Assembly (NCBI RefSeq): GCF_019112545.1
Contig: NW_025064892.1
Coordinates: 1-64,000, forward strand
Origin: Guyanagaster necrorhizus
Lineage: Eukaryota; Basidiomycota; Agaricomycetes; Agaricales; Physalacriaceae
Length of the DNA stretch: 64,000 bases
Direction of reading: 5' to 3'
Shown here: in pieces, positions 21,774 to 33,498 of the stretch
Position numbering within the stretch: position 1 is the first letter of the stretch
Layout: each line of letters starts with the position of its first letter
Made by a program: the position numbers and the translations under genes
Notes under the pieces: model-generated
Seen by the model: the letters and a program-made list of their open reading frames with translations, nothing else
The model's database searches: none
What the model was told of the DNA's origin: nothing

Positions 21774-24697
21774 GCGTTAAATATACTAACAAACGGAAAA
21801 CACGTAGTATGTACGCCTGTACTTATCTTTCAATACTGAAACTTGGCAGATTTAGCAGGTTTCATCAATTGAACGGGTGAAGAGTCAAATCATAATCATG
21901 CATATGAGATTGTCCGCGTAATGAAAAAGTCGTAGGTTGCTCACAAGAATATTGGATTGACAGTTTCGAGTGAGTAGTCACTGATCTTGTCATAGGGTCT
22001 TCGTTGGCCCCCTTTGCTAAGGGTAAGTAGTCGGAGTTGAAGTTCTTTCACCGGTTACACTCTTAGCCATTAATTTCGGGACTGATGGGGTATGGGCTAC
22101 ATTCCAGAACCCCTTCTCAGGAAACTCAGGGTATTGAATGCAATCGTGATGACTTTTATTGATTTGCGTGGCGGGTGGTCTGACCACCGCTGCATTTGTT
22201 GGGGATCTATGGCGTGGCTTACATAGAACGCTGCCGCTTCAGTTTTTGCGGGAGGCCCTCATCGGCCATCAATCTTTGAAACTGACCTTTTTTTCGTCGA
22301 TGTGGCTTGAATACACGTTCAAGGTCAGAAGCGTTAATCGGGACTTGGTCCTGGCATTCCTTCATGAGTTGCACATCTAACCCGCATGTATGTCGTGTTT
22401 TGATTCCCGGACTCAGTCCACAACTAACAGGGATTCGAAATTGTCCTCGATGCATTGCCACCTAGTGATTCCAGCTCTTAACATTGTCGTGAGTTACATG
22501 TAATGTGATATGGCGCAGACGCTAGGATTTATTGCGGCTCCTAACACCCTTTTCTGTCGAATTCCAACAGGTTACCGCCGCCATTCACCTGATACGAATA
22601 GCCAAATTATCCAAATTATATCACTAACAGCGACTGTGTCTTTGATATTCTGTCAAAAGTGCATGAGGAATTTGAATGGAGGAAAGCAAGGGTAAACTTG
22701 AAAGTTTTCTTATGGTTTCATCGGCATTTTCGGACCGTACACCGGCTTTTTTTTAAGGTGAACGTTGAGTATGTAGTCGAGTCACGATTGAACTCTAGGC
22801 TTGGTGCTACTCAAAATTCGGCGTCTTGTTTTCCCGAGCGCAACGTTCTGAAAGTCATATTTATGCGTGACATCCGTCACTAGAGACTGAGGTAAAGTGC
22901 CATAATAACTGGACCCGCACCTGTTCATGAAAGATCTTTACAGCGTTATCAGAGATTATCAGGACCACGGTTACATTCCGAAAGAGGATGTTTGATTTCT
23001 ATTGATTCAGCCTGTTCAAGTGGACTATATCATATTAGAGTGCTAGTCTTATGCTATCCCCAAGAGATCGCAATGATCAGAGAGATATCTCAGCGTGTGC
23101 GAAATGAAAGAAGGTTCATGTCGTACGGACTTTGAAGTCGACCAATCTCGGATGCAATCGACTGTGTCGGGATCGGACATGCCAGTGGGGCTGCGGAAAT
23201 TCCAATGTTTTGCGTGTACGTTGAAGCTGATGTCACTGGAAAATCTCTTGTGGGTAAGATTACCGCGTTTTCAAATAGAACAGGCTGTTGTGCAATGTTC
23301 TCGCCCTGGACTTTACACTTTACACTTCACATAAGTAACCCATAGGCCAACGAATTCGAACTCAATTTGATCGTGGAGCGATTGGATCGTTCCCCGTGTC
23401 TTCCAGGTTTCCGCGGAATGAGGCCGATGATACTCGTGGTCCCAGACCATTGCAAACGCTGTCCTGGACTCTCGGTACGGATCTTTGGTGGCCACAACGA
23501 TACGGCTTACATCTACTTTTCGTGTTCAGGCAATGGAACCGGTCCCGGCCTTTCTAGAGGATCCCAACGCTGGGGAGGACGTCTTGTGTACCACACGGAA
23601 CCGAAGGGTACCTGCCTGTCATATCATTGGACAGAAAATCTCAACTTTCTGTCGCGTCTTTCTCCAGGCAGATGAACCACGTTTCCCGGCTAGCACGGCC
23701 GATTTCCCAGCTTCTATAGATTGCGACGTGGACTAATGTAAATTGAGTGCTTCAAGCTCCGTCAAACGGTGCTCCGAAGGTTTTAATATCCAATGAGATG
23801 TTCCTAATAACCACGATGCAATACATGTGTGGAGACCTCAGGTTTTTCAACCGGTGGAAAAGGTCCGATCACAGCATCCCGACTCTACTCGTTATCGACA
23901 GACACAGAATATCAGACGCATGCTTTACGGCGTACGATCGCGGACTTGTAAAATGTCCCTCATTTCTCTCGAGAAGGTCTAACTTTCGAATGCTAAGGGC
24001 ATACCTTTATGTGCTGATGCGTTTGATCTTTGCTTCGAATACCAGCCTCATGAACGGCCGAATTGACTCCAGTATGGCTTTGCCTAGTAGCCCTGGCACC
24101 CAGTCGCGATACATCGACATCGGTGATGACAGGTCGGTCCGGTCATGGGCGCTTAATTTCCTCAATCAGACGTGACTGCGGATGTGTTCAATCGTCAGTC
24201 AATTGTCAGCAGTATGCTCGATTATTCACAGTTCAATGAAAAAACTCCCCATATGAGGCTAACATCTGTTTCTATGTTGGGTTTTCGGCGAACAAGGCTG
24301 GTCATCTCAACAACAATTGGTCTACTATACTAAGTATTCAGAAAGGTTTTAATCGTAAGCTTGATGTCCGGTTCTTTCAAAACAACGAGCTTCTAACCAA
24401 TAATGAAAGAATGCCCAAGGCATGACATGCTACGGTATTCTCGCGACTCCAGTGGCGTCAACTAATAAATTGACTCTTGAACGCCTATTATCCAAATTGT
24501 CGGGCTCGGGCCCATCAACACACCATTTCACGGTGTTCCTGAACCATTTTGGCTTTCAAACGTGACACTCTCACCTTCAATGAATCCAGCTTATCCTACA
24601 TCGAGTAATTCTTGATTGAACAGTACTTATCCTCAATGTTAAATATTTCAAGACGTACTGTGCTGAGATTAATGTAGATCATCGTTTCGTTCATATT
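21774..24697. other. 2.9-kb tract without a recognisable gene
   Basis: Open frames here are short, lie in several frames on both strands, and show no family motif. The longest plus-strand one (near 23750-24175) needs a GTG start and looks like chance. CpG content looks normal, unlike the block at 3.3-8.3 kb, and I find no LTR ends. It could hold a noncoding RNA or a long-dead insertion, but nothing visible supports either. Confidence 0.5.
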
Positions 24698-26796
24698 CTA
24701 ATCGGACCATCCACCAAGCTCAACAGCGAAAGCGACAGCAAGCTTGGAAAATTCTAGCATGTGAGCGAAGCTGAATTCATCCGAGATATCAATACGACTG
24801 ATTGAACCCATTAGAACGATGATCATGGAGAAAGAAGAGAAGAAATGCGTACTCGTTCGTGGAATGAATGTTCTTGTTCGAATTCTCAAAAGTGCTCTCT
24901 ATAAATAACCCATCAGAAGGCGTCCCTGAACATTTATCACCCCTACCGATTGTGAAAGCACTTGGGTATCCTGCCTTGCCCCAAGACGCGCTACAGAGTA
25001 GTCACAATGAAAAGTTTACAGGAAAATTTACAGCAGGCACATACTGATCACTGCAAGCGTATCCACACGCAGTCTTAAAACACGTTAGATATGATCCAGT
25101 TCTTTCAAAGGTCATCCTTACCTCCACGTAAGGGATATCTAGGTACGTTTCAACAAGTTCTTTGTTGAATTGCGTGAGCCTAGCAGAGCTTAGATCAGTG
25201 ACGTATTTAAATGCCATAAAATAATGTACTCCGCGTCGACATAGTCGATGATGATTCCAACTTCTTCCCGGGTACCGCGCTGCACGCATGTCAATAAGAA
25301 GAGCGATGTACATCATCCGTACGGCTCACCTTGACCCATGCAGTCATGTCGAACTGGTTGGAGTTGAGCATTAGGACTCCGCGAAGAACGTACAGTGTCG
25401 TACCTGACTCATAGCAATAACATGCACAGATCGTGAAGCATAGTCACGCGCAACGGCCTGAGAGCCCAAAAGACCCCCTTCCTGCATATGTAAACATGAT
25501 GAATACGTGGCGAAAGATCACTCGCATTTCACCTACCTCGGCAGAGTACCAGTGGAATTCAACAGTCTTCTTTGGGTGGAAATTGGCGGCGAGTAGTGCT
25601 CGATACGATTCAAGAATCGTGACGCTACCGGAGCCGTCATCTGGAACCTAAGTCAGGGTAGATCCTAGATTAGGGACCAAAGTTCATCATTACCGTCGGC
25701 ACCTAGAATCAAAGTCAAAATATGATGGAATACGAAGTAGCAAAACCTTTTACCAGGAGCGGGTAGGAACGGCCACATGTTAGTGCTATCACAATTAAAA
25801 TAAACCATGACGCTATTTAGAACGTCAGCGAGAACGTACCTATCCTGATGCGCGGATATGATGATGATGTCGTCGCTTTCCTCTGTGCCGGTAATACGTA
25901 CAATCTTGGAGACAATCAGTGACAGCTTGAATCTAACGAAGGGCACTCAACGATGCTGTTCTGGCCCCAAGAATGGGGGAACTCTGTGAAACTGATGCGA
26001 GTCTGTAGAGATGCTGAACCCCATATGTCGGTTATCTGTGTGATGGAATTGTACATGGCAAGTAGAAGGCGCACTAAAACAGAACACACCTCGGATATCT
26101 TAGAGAGAAGCCATTGCTGGCTTTGCTTCCCGTACTACAAATGAATTGATTGAACACACGTCGAACTGCAAGGCACTAGTCCTCACGTCACTGCGGTAAT
26201 CTGAGAAGGAGTAAATGAAAGGCCGGAGGGATTAGAAGAGTGGCAAACGTACATCTTGTCCGAAAGCTACTGAATTTCTCCAAATTCTCCTTTGGACCTT
26301 TAGTAGATAGGCTCCTCAAAATAGGCTTCACTTTCTCAGTGGCGTTCGGCGACGGATACGAGGCTGTAACAACCAACACATGTTTACTGGCTGGCGCCGT
26401 GACTAAGAACGGATAGGTTCACATACACTTGCGGTGGATCCGGGAGAAGGCAAAGGATTCTAAATCCTGGGAGTTGGTGCTATACATAAACTCGGTAAAT
26501 CCTAGGTCTAGATAGTGATGAATGGCTCACATGTCGAAAAACTTGACGCCTTGCGCTTTCAGCTTGATCTGAAGCAAACTGAGTCGAGACAAGAGACAGG
26601 AGAAGGAAAGCGATACCTTGTCCAGTTCCGTCATCCAAACCGCGGCTTGCCCCTCCATTTGGACGAGCCTCTGGGCGCTTAGATCTAAATGAAAGCCTGG
26701 CTCAGTTACCGAGGACTGGAATGCATGCTGGTCGAGCACCACGGGTGACGCCGCAGCGAGGCAGGCGAGAGGCAAAAGGAATGAGAGAGACTTCAT
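24698..26796 (-). CDS. Secreted M28 family metallo-aminopeptidase (leucine aminopeptidase type)
   Basis: The enzyme removes N-terminal residues from peptides outside the cell and uses two zinc ions. Nineteen exons give 387 residues. The N-terminus [18 protein letters not shown] is a clear signal peptide. After it come a propeptide-like part, [24 protein letters not shown] with [12 protein letters not shown], then the zinc-site motifs: [10 protein letters not shown] (His), [15 protein letters not shown] (Asp), [16 protein letters not shown] (Glu pair), CGYACSDHASW and the final [18 protein letters not shown] (His). Exon 10 (25694-25702) is 9 nt and exon 5 (26187-26200) is 14 nt, yet every phase closes. 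The gene starts 141 bp from mitochondrial uL11m, on the other strand. Confidence 0.92.
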
Positions 26797-26937
26797 GGTG
26801 GTAAGAAGGGAAGGGAGGTGACTAGGAAGGAGAACGAGCGCACCGTCGCGAGGCACTTGAACTGAGTGACGTCGCCCCGTTAGATTACGTTACATGTACA
26901 TTTCCCTTCCTTTTTCGTACCTTGATTCTTTTCAGTC
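26797..26937. promoter_or_regulatory. Short bidirectional promoter, M28 peptidase / uL11m
   Basis: Just 141 bp separate the two start codons, joining a secreted peptidase gene and a mitochondrial ribosomal protein gene. No TATA box is evident. Confidence 0.6.
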
Positions 26938-27428
26938 ATGGCAGCAGCTGCGAAGGACCAGCTTGTGGTAATTTCTGCATCATTACCCTACAAGTAAAGC
27001 TTTTCATAAATATTTCTTAGCGCATTCTTATCGCGGCAGGGAAAGCAGCGCCCACGCCACCAGTGGGGCCGGCACTTGGTGCTCGTGGCGTCAAATCCAT
27101 GGACTTTTGCAAGGAGTTCAACGCAAAAACAGCCCATATTGCACCGGGGACGCCAACTCCAACTATAATACGCGTTCGACCAGACCGAACCTTTTCATTC
27201 GTCACAAAAACTCCTCCCACCGCCTATCTTCTCAGACAAGCTGCCGGAATTGAGCAGGGCACTGGAAAGCCCGGCCACGAATTTAATGGGACTGTCAGTC
27301 TGAAGCATATCTACGAGATTGCTAGGATAAAGTCCACAGACGAGCACATGAAGCATCTCCCTCTGGAATCTGTCGCCAGGATGGTCGTCGGCAGCGCCAA
27401 ATCGCTGGGCGTTCGGGTTGTTCCTTGA
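26938..27428 (+). CDS. MRPL19: Mitochondrial ribosomal protein uL11m
   Basis: This protein belongs to the stalk base of the mitochondrial large subunit, where translation factors dock. Exons 26938-26967 and 27021-27428 give 145 residues. The L11 signature is complete: ILIAAGKAAPTPPVGPALG, NIMDFCK-like KSMDFCKEFNAKT, PTPTIIRVRPDRTFSFVTKT, PPTAYLLRQAAG and the C-terminal VARMVVGSAKSLGVRVV. The length is close to that of bacterial L11, and the absence of the longer eukaryotic cytosolic features supports the mitochondrial form. A cleavable presequence is not obvious. Confidence 0.92.
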
Positions 27429-28524
27429 GCGCGTCCCTGTAAGTAAAACTTGCATTAAATTTGTCTTCATATGTGAAAGAGTCCTCGATCTTATCTGGCT
27501 CCCAGATTGTTGCCATGTTCCGTCAGTCGATGTCGGCGTCGGTGCCTAATAACAGTAGATCATTAATAACACTATCTATAATCCAAGCCGTTCAGTTATG
27601 AAACGTGAGTTTTCGTCCTAGGTCTCTATTTGTGAGAGTCAAATTTTGGATTGAGATTCATAGCCTTTGCTGATTGATCGCCCAGCCTTTGGGCGAGAGC
27701 TTGTTGCCGTTCTTTGTATACGAATCCAGCATGAGGCACTTGCATTTCCATTTCCGACATTTAGATTTTCCGGCCTCAAATACCTCGTATGTCCTTCCAA
27801 CACCGGCAGTTCATATTTTTCATTAAGAAGTCGGACTCGAGCAAGACGACCCATAAATCTATCTTATCGTCCTCAGCTTTCAGCCGGATTCAGTAATACC
27901 GTCACAATGTGGACCTCACCGTCAACATGCTGTCCTAAGCCCCGGATACAAGTTACACGTTCATGTCGTCCCTTCGAAGCCCAATCCACTATCTGGTACC
28001 AGAATTTCCTTATACAGCTGGCCCCATGGACAAGGAGGTGGTCAGTACTGAACAATCCTTCTTTCACGAGCGAACTGATACGCCGTGGATTTCCTCATGT
28101 GCCACATTGACTGTCCGTACCGCGTATACATTTAATGTCAAGTGGGGAAACTTTCGGCCCATGCCGACTACTGACAAACTGCGACGAGGCATGTCGCAAG
28201 AAATTTCAGTGCTTACTCTTAATTCGTATGGGTTTTTTTCGAATCGATCATCCTGGCTTTACTTACAATCGGAGTCTTACTCTATCGTCCAAGACTGGCC
28301 GTGATTCAGCCCTAGACTTCTCTAACACGTTCACTGCGTCACCTTTATCTTTTCGCGGTCGACACGTTCCCGATCGTTCCTTTGGGCTTTCGGTGAAAAG
28401 GCCAACATGAAAGGTTTTACCAATTTGACCTCCCTCCGAGTATAAAGTTCGGATACTCTGGTCAAAGTTCTTCAAACTCTTCCGCTGCTCCGACTTCTCT
28501 CTCCCCTCCTTCCTCTCCCAAGAA
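27429..28524. other. Intergenic, with promoter of the first DUF6593 gene
   Basis: About 1.1 kb. A TATA box (TATAAAG, 28441-28447) lies 84 bp before the DUF6593 start codon. The rest holds unconnected open frames on both strands without recognisable motifs. Confidence 0.5.
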
Positions 28525-29345
28525 ATGGCTACCCCTTCTGATGACATCTTGTCTTGGACCAACCAGGACCCCCGCGAAAGTCAGTTGTTCAACTCCTGGG
28601 GCGTCCTATATCGATTTCAGGTACGGCTAGACTTCGCAGAGAAGGAACCATAGACTGACTGTTGTATTCTTAGACTACCGTAAGTCCTAACGGACAGAGC
28701 GTAACCACGCTCTGGCGGTCCATCCGAACGAACAAGGAAGACCGCGTCGCCAAACTCGAGTGGGCCGCCAACGGTGGTCTTGGTCGAATAGTCATCGGTA
28801 AAGTTAGTTCTCTTTCCGCGCTACCTCCTCGCCGTAGAAATTCATTCTGACGTTATGTCATGTAGAACACTCTGCCGATGTCCGACCTTGTTCTGGCGGA
28901 CCCACGCATATACGTGAGCACTTCACCCTTTTCAGCTGCGACGTCCGCCTGATGAAAACGACCTTTTATAGGGTTCTCGCGTTTTCAATGGTCCAGATGG
29001 TCAGCAATACCGGTGGCGCCCTAGTACTACCAGCTCGGACATCGTGGTAAGTTTTTGATTTATACGATGGTAGTGTATAGCTTACGTCGACAACGTAGCT
29101 CCAAGATGCAAATGGCGCCGTTATTGCCTTCTTCCGCTCTACACATCCAACACGGTACCAGATCGGCGATGTGTATTGTGAACTGCACTTTATACGGACG
29201 GCAGGGTCAGGAACAGTGGTAAGCCAGATGTGGTCTTGAACGCTATACATTCACTGAATCACGGAAGATGCACCCACCAATCATGGACATGGTCACTGTG
29301 ACTGCTATGCTCTACCGCTTCTGCGCGATGTTCAACCTGAAGTAG
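28525..29345 (+). CDS. DUF6593 family protein (first copy)
   Basis: This is a small basidiomycete protein of unknown function. Exons 28525-28620, 28674-28802, 28866-28913, 28972-29046, 29099-29218 and 29268-29345 give 181 residues. The family layout is visible: LYRFQTTV near residue 30, TLWRSIRTNKEDRVAKLEWA, RIVIGKNTLPMSDLVL, QQYRWRPS with SSDIVLQDANGAVIAFFRS, and a hydrophobic C-terminal helix (MDMVTVTAMLYRFCAMF). There is no signal peptide. A TATA box lies 84 bp upstream. A second family member lies at 38721-39463 on the other strand. The assignment rests on the pattern, as the family is poorly conserved. Confidence 0.8.
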
Positions 29346-29770
29346 CAGCCAGACATGAAATACGCAAGGAGTGTTTAGTTCCAATATCCCTTTAGGTTCA
29401 TGAACAGTGTACCATATTCTATGTTCGACAGTTTTGCATAATTTATGATTTTCAGACAAATACACGTCAAAAACGAACGAGATAACCGGTCACACCTTCA
29501 TCGATAGTGAATACATGCCATCAGGTCTGTGCCTCACGTGAAGGAGTGCGGGAAGAAAGAACCCAGACCGCGATGAAATCATTTGGGCACGATGCGAGCC
29601 GCGGTCTGCATCGTGGCAAAGATGTCATACGTACTGATCTCGAGTACTCTGACAAGTCTCTATGATTGGATAACAGTTTACGATCAAAACATAACAAGAA
29701 CCGAGGTTTGTACAGAGTACATGTATCGAAATTCCCATCAGCCCCCAATCACAAGACCTCCCCTCGTTGT
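29346..29770. other. Intergenic, convergent 3' ends
   Basis: About 425 bp between the DUF6593 gene and the AhpD-like gene. Nothing recognisable was found. Confidence 0.5.
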
Positions 29771-30958
29771 TCACAATTTCACTTTCTCGTGGAACTCGTG
29801 GCCATCTGATTTTACGCCATCCACAATCGTGTCCACGGTACGGATAACCCATTCGGTGCCCTCGTCACTGGAGAGCCACGCGTCTTCTTTGCTCTGGTTC
29901 TCCACAATGCGAGCCTTCAGCAGGCCAAAGACATGGCTGGTGAGCTGGGGAACGACGCGTTCTTCTGCGCGTAGACAAGCGATGCCTACGACGGAGCCGA
30001 GCGCACGACTAAGATTTCCCTGATCAGGATCTTTGATGCTGCTCGACTCCGCGTACCCCTTCACCCTTCCCGGAAGAGGGGAAAGCACGGCACCGTAGCA
30101 CTGGATGATGAAAGCTATCGGAGCAAGTCATCAGATAATGTAAAGCTTCCATGATCATGTAGGGAAGACGTGTTTGGAAATTGAAAACGTGCCGGTATTG
30201 GGAACGGTGTGTCAATCAGCGGGAATGTGTACGCACAGATGAAATCTGGATGATAACCGCCCAATTTGTCGTGTAGTTTATCGGCATAAGGTGTATAAAG
30301 CGCATCCCAGAGAGCTTTACCCCGCACAAGGGTCGATTCAATGTTCTCGGCGGTCGCAATTCTGCAATGAATAGGATTAATGCCCAAAGGAAATAAAGAT
30401 TTAAGGCCCGATGGGAAATTTGAGCTGAATGGCAGGGAAAGTACCTGCGAGAATCCTTCCTCAAGGCCGCCTTTACCTCGTCGTCAATTGCTTCATTCAA
30501 TGCGGCCAGGGATAAGATGACCTGGAATTTTTGAATGTCGTAAGAAGGACGTCTTGATAAGGCCAACGCATACCCGAGGAACGCCGACGAAGATTGTGCT
30601 CTTCAGCGCAGATTCTCGCACGAGGGCAGCCTTATTGACAGCTTCCAGAACGCTGCTTTTACGACTCCCTGTGGTCTCATCGGTGTCGGTTATGAAACGA
30701 TAGAAGTGAGCCAGAGTGGGAGGGCGATTAAGCGTAAGAAGTGTGCATGTCTAGTACGAAATCCATTTAAAACAGGTTGATATGCGAGTGCGTTGCATTC
30801 ACCGTCAATACGAGCCAGCCGGTTTCAGCCTGGCGCGACTGTGCGTCTCTGTATGTATTCGAGAGAATCTGGCGGAGTCTGGTGGAAGTTGGACTTGGCA
30901 GAGGATTCGGATTGTGAAGGGTAAGCAAGTGTTTGATGGCAGGCGAAAGCTTGACCAT
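29771..30958 (-). CDS. AhpD-like / carboxymuconolactone-decarboxylase-like protein
   Basis: Exons 30803-30958, 30574-30750, 30445-30521, 30237-30361 and 29771-30114 give 292 residues, all alpha-helical in character. Segments such as RPPTLAHFYRFIT, KAALVRESALKSTIFVGVPR, ENIESTLVRGKALWDALYTP, ADKLHDKLGGYHPDFI and RALGSVVGIACLRAEERVVP match fungal proteins of the AhpD-like fold, many annotated as CMD-like. The CXXC or EX2CX6H active site of true AhpD/CMD enzymes is not visible, so a catalytic role is doubtful. The fold assignment is from memory of family patterns and is less certain than the gene model. Confidence 0.68.
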
Positions 30959-31447
30959 ACTTCTACCGCGAAACGAAGATATCTTGGTATCCTTCGCTTT
31001 AAAATTTGCTTTATAAGAAGAGTAAGAAGAATACAAGTCTGAGCTTATACTTTTCAAGAGCGTTTGATCGGTATGTGGCTCATAGTAGAGCCGGCATACA
31101 AAAGGCACCGGCCCTTAAAGCACGTTAGTGTATCATACTTTGAGGGACAGACTGTGGCTCAACTACGAGAAAATCCAATCTGGGAGGACCCGCGGATAAA
31201 TGAAGACACATACTAATGCAATGTAGATAAAATGTTACTAAGAAAACAATAATTCACCGAGGGCAATAATTCATCGAGATCAACGATGCCGATAAGACCA
31301 AGTGATCAATAAACAAGGCTCGCAAGCTCGCCCGACTACCCGTACTACGGGTCTGAAAGATGTGGGAATGTAATAAGGGTATCGACCAAATCCATGTATA
31401 TATGGGAGGGAAAATTGGCGCTTCCGAGTGGAAAAAAAAATAAAAGT
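30959..31447. other. Intergenic
   Basis: About 490 bp between the 3' end of the GH128 gene and the 5' end of the AhpD-like gene, both on the minus strand. No gene or repeat is seen. Confidence 0.5.
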
Positions 31448-32811
31448 TTAGTAACCATTGATAAACCTATACCCAAGACTGTTAGGCAAACTGTCTGAGG
31501 CCATCAGCTGGCATTCGACGTTAACATTGTACATGTCGAGCATAGCACCTAGAAGCAAAGGCGCTCAATAACCAATCAAAGTCAATGAAATCTGCTACTT
31601 ACCGAACCACATGTAACTTACAATCCAGTCAGTGGAATCCATCCATGCAGTTGTAGTGGCCAAGAAACTCCAAATTTCGTCTGATGTACATTGGGGCCCA
31701 TTGTTAAAGTTCTACCGCGTTTAAATCAATCACAATTCCCACCGAAGTGTCATGAAAAACCTTACTTGGCATGCGTACTCAGTAACCAAGATTGGGAGTT
31801 TGAACGTGTTATAGAAGTTGGTCTGATACGTGATGAAATCTGAGGCAGAGACATCATAGTAGTGCGTAGCGATGGCATCAATCTAAGGGAAGAAGGTGAG
31901 AACGAAGGGTGTATAACAGATTGGTATCTTTACAGTGCATCCAACACATTGAGCGAAGAACTCTTGAGTCCAGGTGAAGCCTGCGGGACTGGAAGAGACG
32001 GCGGGGGCAACGAGCTTGTGCCCATTGGCCTTCTGAGGTTCAATGTACTGCCACCACAACTGAACGGCATGCTCAGGAGTCATGTTGGACTGAGTGGGCT
32101 CATTGGGCCTAGGCGGGCACGTCAAGGAAAAGAAATAAATCGGTACATGAGCTTAACATACTCGTTGAAAGCTAGAATGTAAGTGGGGGTAGTGTAAGAG
32201 CCGATGTTCTGTTCAAATTCCGCAATATCCTTGTCACCCCAAAGTTGAGGGAGGACTTGGAACCCAACATTGGAGGCAGCAGGAAGGGGGTCACTGCCCC
32301 AAGTGTACAGGCTGTATAACGACGCGTATATAAGCGATATGCAAAAGAAAAGCTAATAAAAAACTTACTATGTCATATGGTTAGTCTTCCAGTCACCCAG
32401 TGTGCCAGTGTTGCCATTGGGCCATGCCAGACCACCTTTGGGCCCAGTCCAGACACCCGAGCTGGAAGAAGTGGTAGCAGAGGATGTGGAGGAGGCGACG
32501 TAGGTGCTCGAAGAGCTAGTTGTGGTAGGCGCTATATAGGGGGGGGCCGAAGAAGTGGAAGCGGGTGTGTACGAAGATACGGTTGAAGAAGAGACTAGCG
32601 ACGAGGACTCGCGAACCTTGCAGCGCTTCGAATTCGAACGCTTTTTCTTGGAGACAAGCTCACGACGCATACCATGGTGGACACCACGGCGATGAAAATT
32701 CTGACCGTGAAAATCAGGAGAAAGAGCAGCGACTGACACTGGGCTGTAAGACAGGGCGATGACGGCGAGGGTCGCAGCTGCGAGTAAATTCAAGAAATTA
32801 GACGGGGCCAT
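31448..32811 (-). CDS. Secreted GH128 (Asl1-like) glycoside hydrolase, probable beta-1,3-glucanase
   Basis: Exons 32369-32811, 32162-32311, 31934-32108, 31766-31882, 31603-31711 and 31448-31548 give 364 residues. There is a signal peptide (LLAAATLAVIALSYSPVSVAA), a basic KKKRSNSKRCK patch and a Ser/Thr-rich linker of about 60 residues, then the catalytic domain from GLAWPNGN. GH128 marks are YTWGSDP, LPQLWG, ILAFNEPNEPTQSNMTPE (acid/base Glu in FNEP), DAIATHYYD, LPILVTEYACQ (nucleophile Glu) and the WMDS...VSYMWFG stretch. Such enzymes act on cell-wall beta-1,3-glucan. The basic patch after the signal peptide could be a propeptide cleavage site. Confidence 0.9.
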
Positions 32812-33498
32812 TTAAAGTGGTCGTAAAAGAGAGACGGTAAAAAGAATGGAAGGGCGACCTAGTAGTCGGTCGCTGGGAGAAAAGAGGAAGTGAGTGAGGG
32901 GAGCAAGAGTGACAACTAGACTTGGCACCCGTCTTGTTGAAACGTCCTCCTATATATTTATCCGGCAACTTCCGTCTCCAATTCAGGTCCCAGCACGACC
33001 CCATATCCCTTCAAATTTTCAGAGCTGGCAATGGCTTCAAAAACGAGCTCAACAAACGCGTCGAATTTTGTGATCTGCTTGAAGATTTGCGTCGCAGGCA
33101 AATTAAATTGCTGCGCAGCACTACTCTGCATGCGGCCACCGGCGTTGCTATGGGACTCAGTGGCTGTGACTCAATGTGTGTCCTTATTTCGACCACTCTG
33201 CCTGGCAGAACGAGCTCATCAGCTCAATAATTGGCGCATTACAACTGAAACGTCATGGCTCTACGCTTGTAAACTCGCGTATTTTTTTCAAGAGACGAGC
33301 ACCAAAAATATGGCATGAAGGTTGATACCAAAGGTTCATCAGAAACCGACAAAGGAGCAGGTCAACAGAGCCAAATAAATCATAAAAGGAGCAGCGTCAG
33401 TGGAAATTCTTCAACCCTCAAGTTTTGACACAGAAAACCGGTTCATCAAGCTCCTCCAGCTTCCCGCTCTCGAAACATCGTCTCACCGCCACCTTATA
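32812..33498. promoter_or_regulatory. Divergent intergenic region, GH128 / RRM protein
   Basis: About 690 bp. A TATA-like run (tatatattta at 32951-32960) lies 140 bp upstream of the GH128 start, read on the minus strand. An open plus-strand frame near 33010-33200 has a coding-like segment but no supported start or splice sites. Confidence 0.45.

Noticed and set aside
22380..22445. Possible minus-strand tRNA around gggattcgaaat
   Set aside because: No clover-leaf stems can be formed with the flanking bases.
23747..24175. 142-codon plus-strand frame in the gene-free tract
   Set aside because: It begins at GTG, shows no motif and has irregular composition; such frames are expected by chance over several kilobases.
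33010..33230. Coding-like plus-strand segment upstream of the RRM gene
   Set aside because: No start codon with context, no splice pattern, and the frame runs into the promoter region of a well-supported gene.
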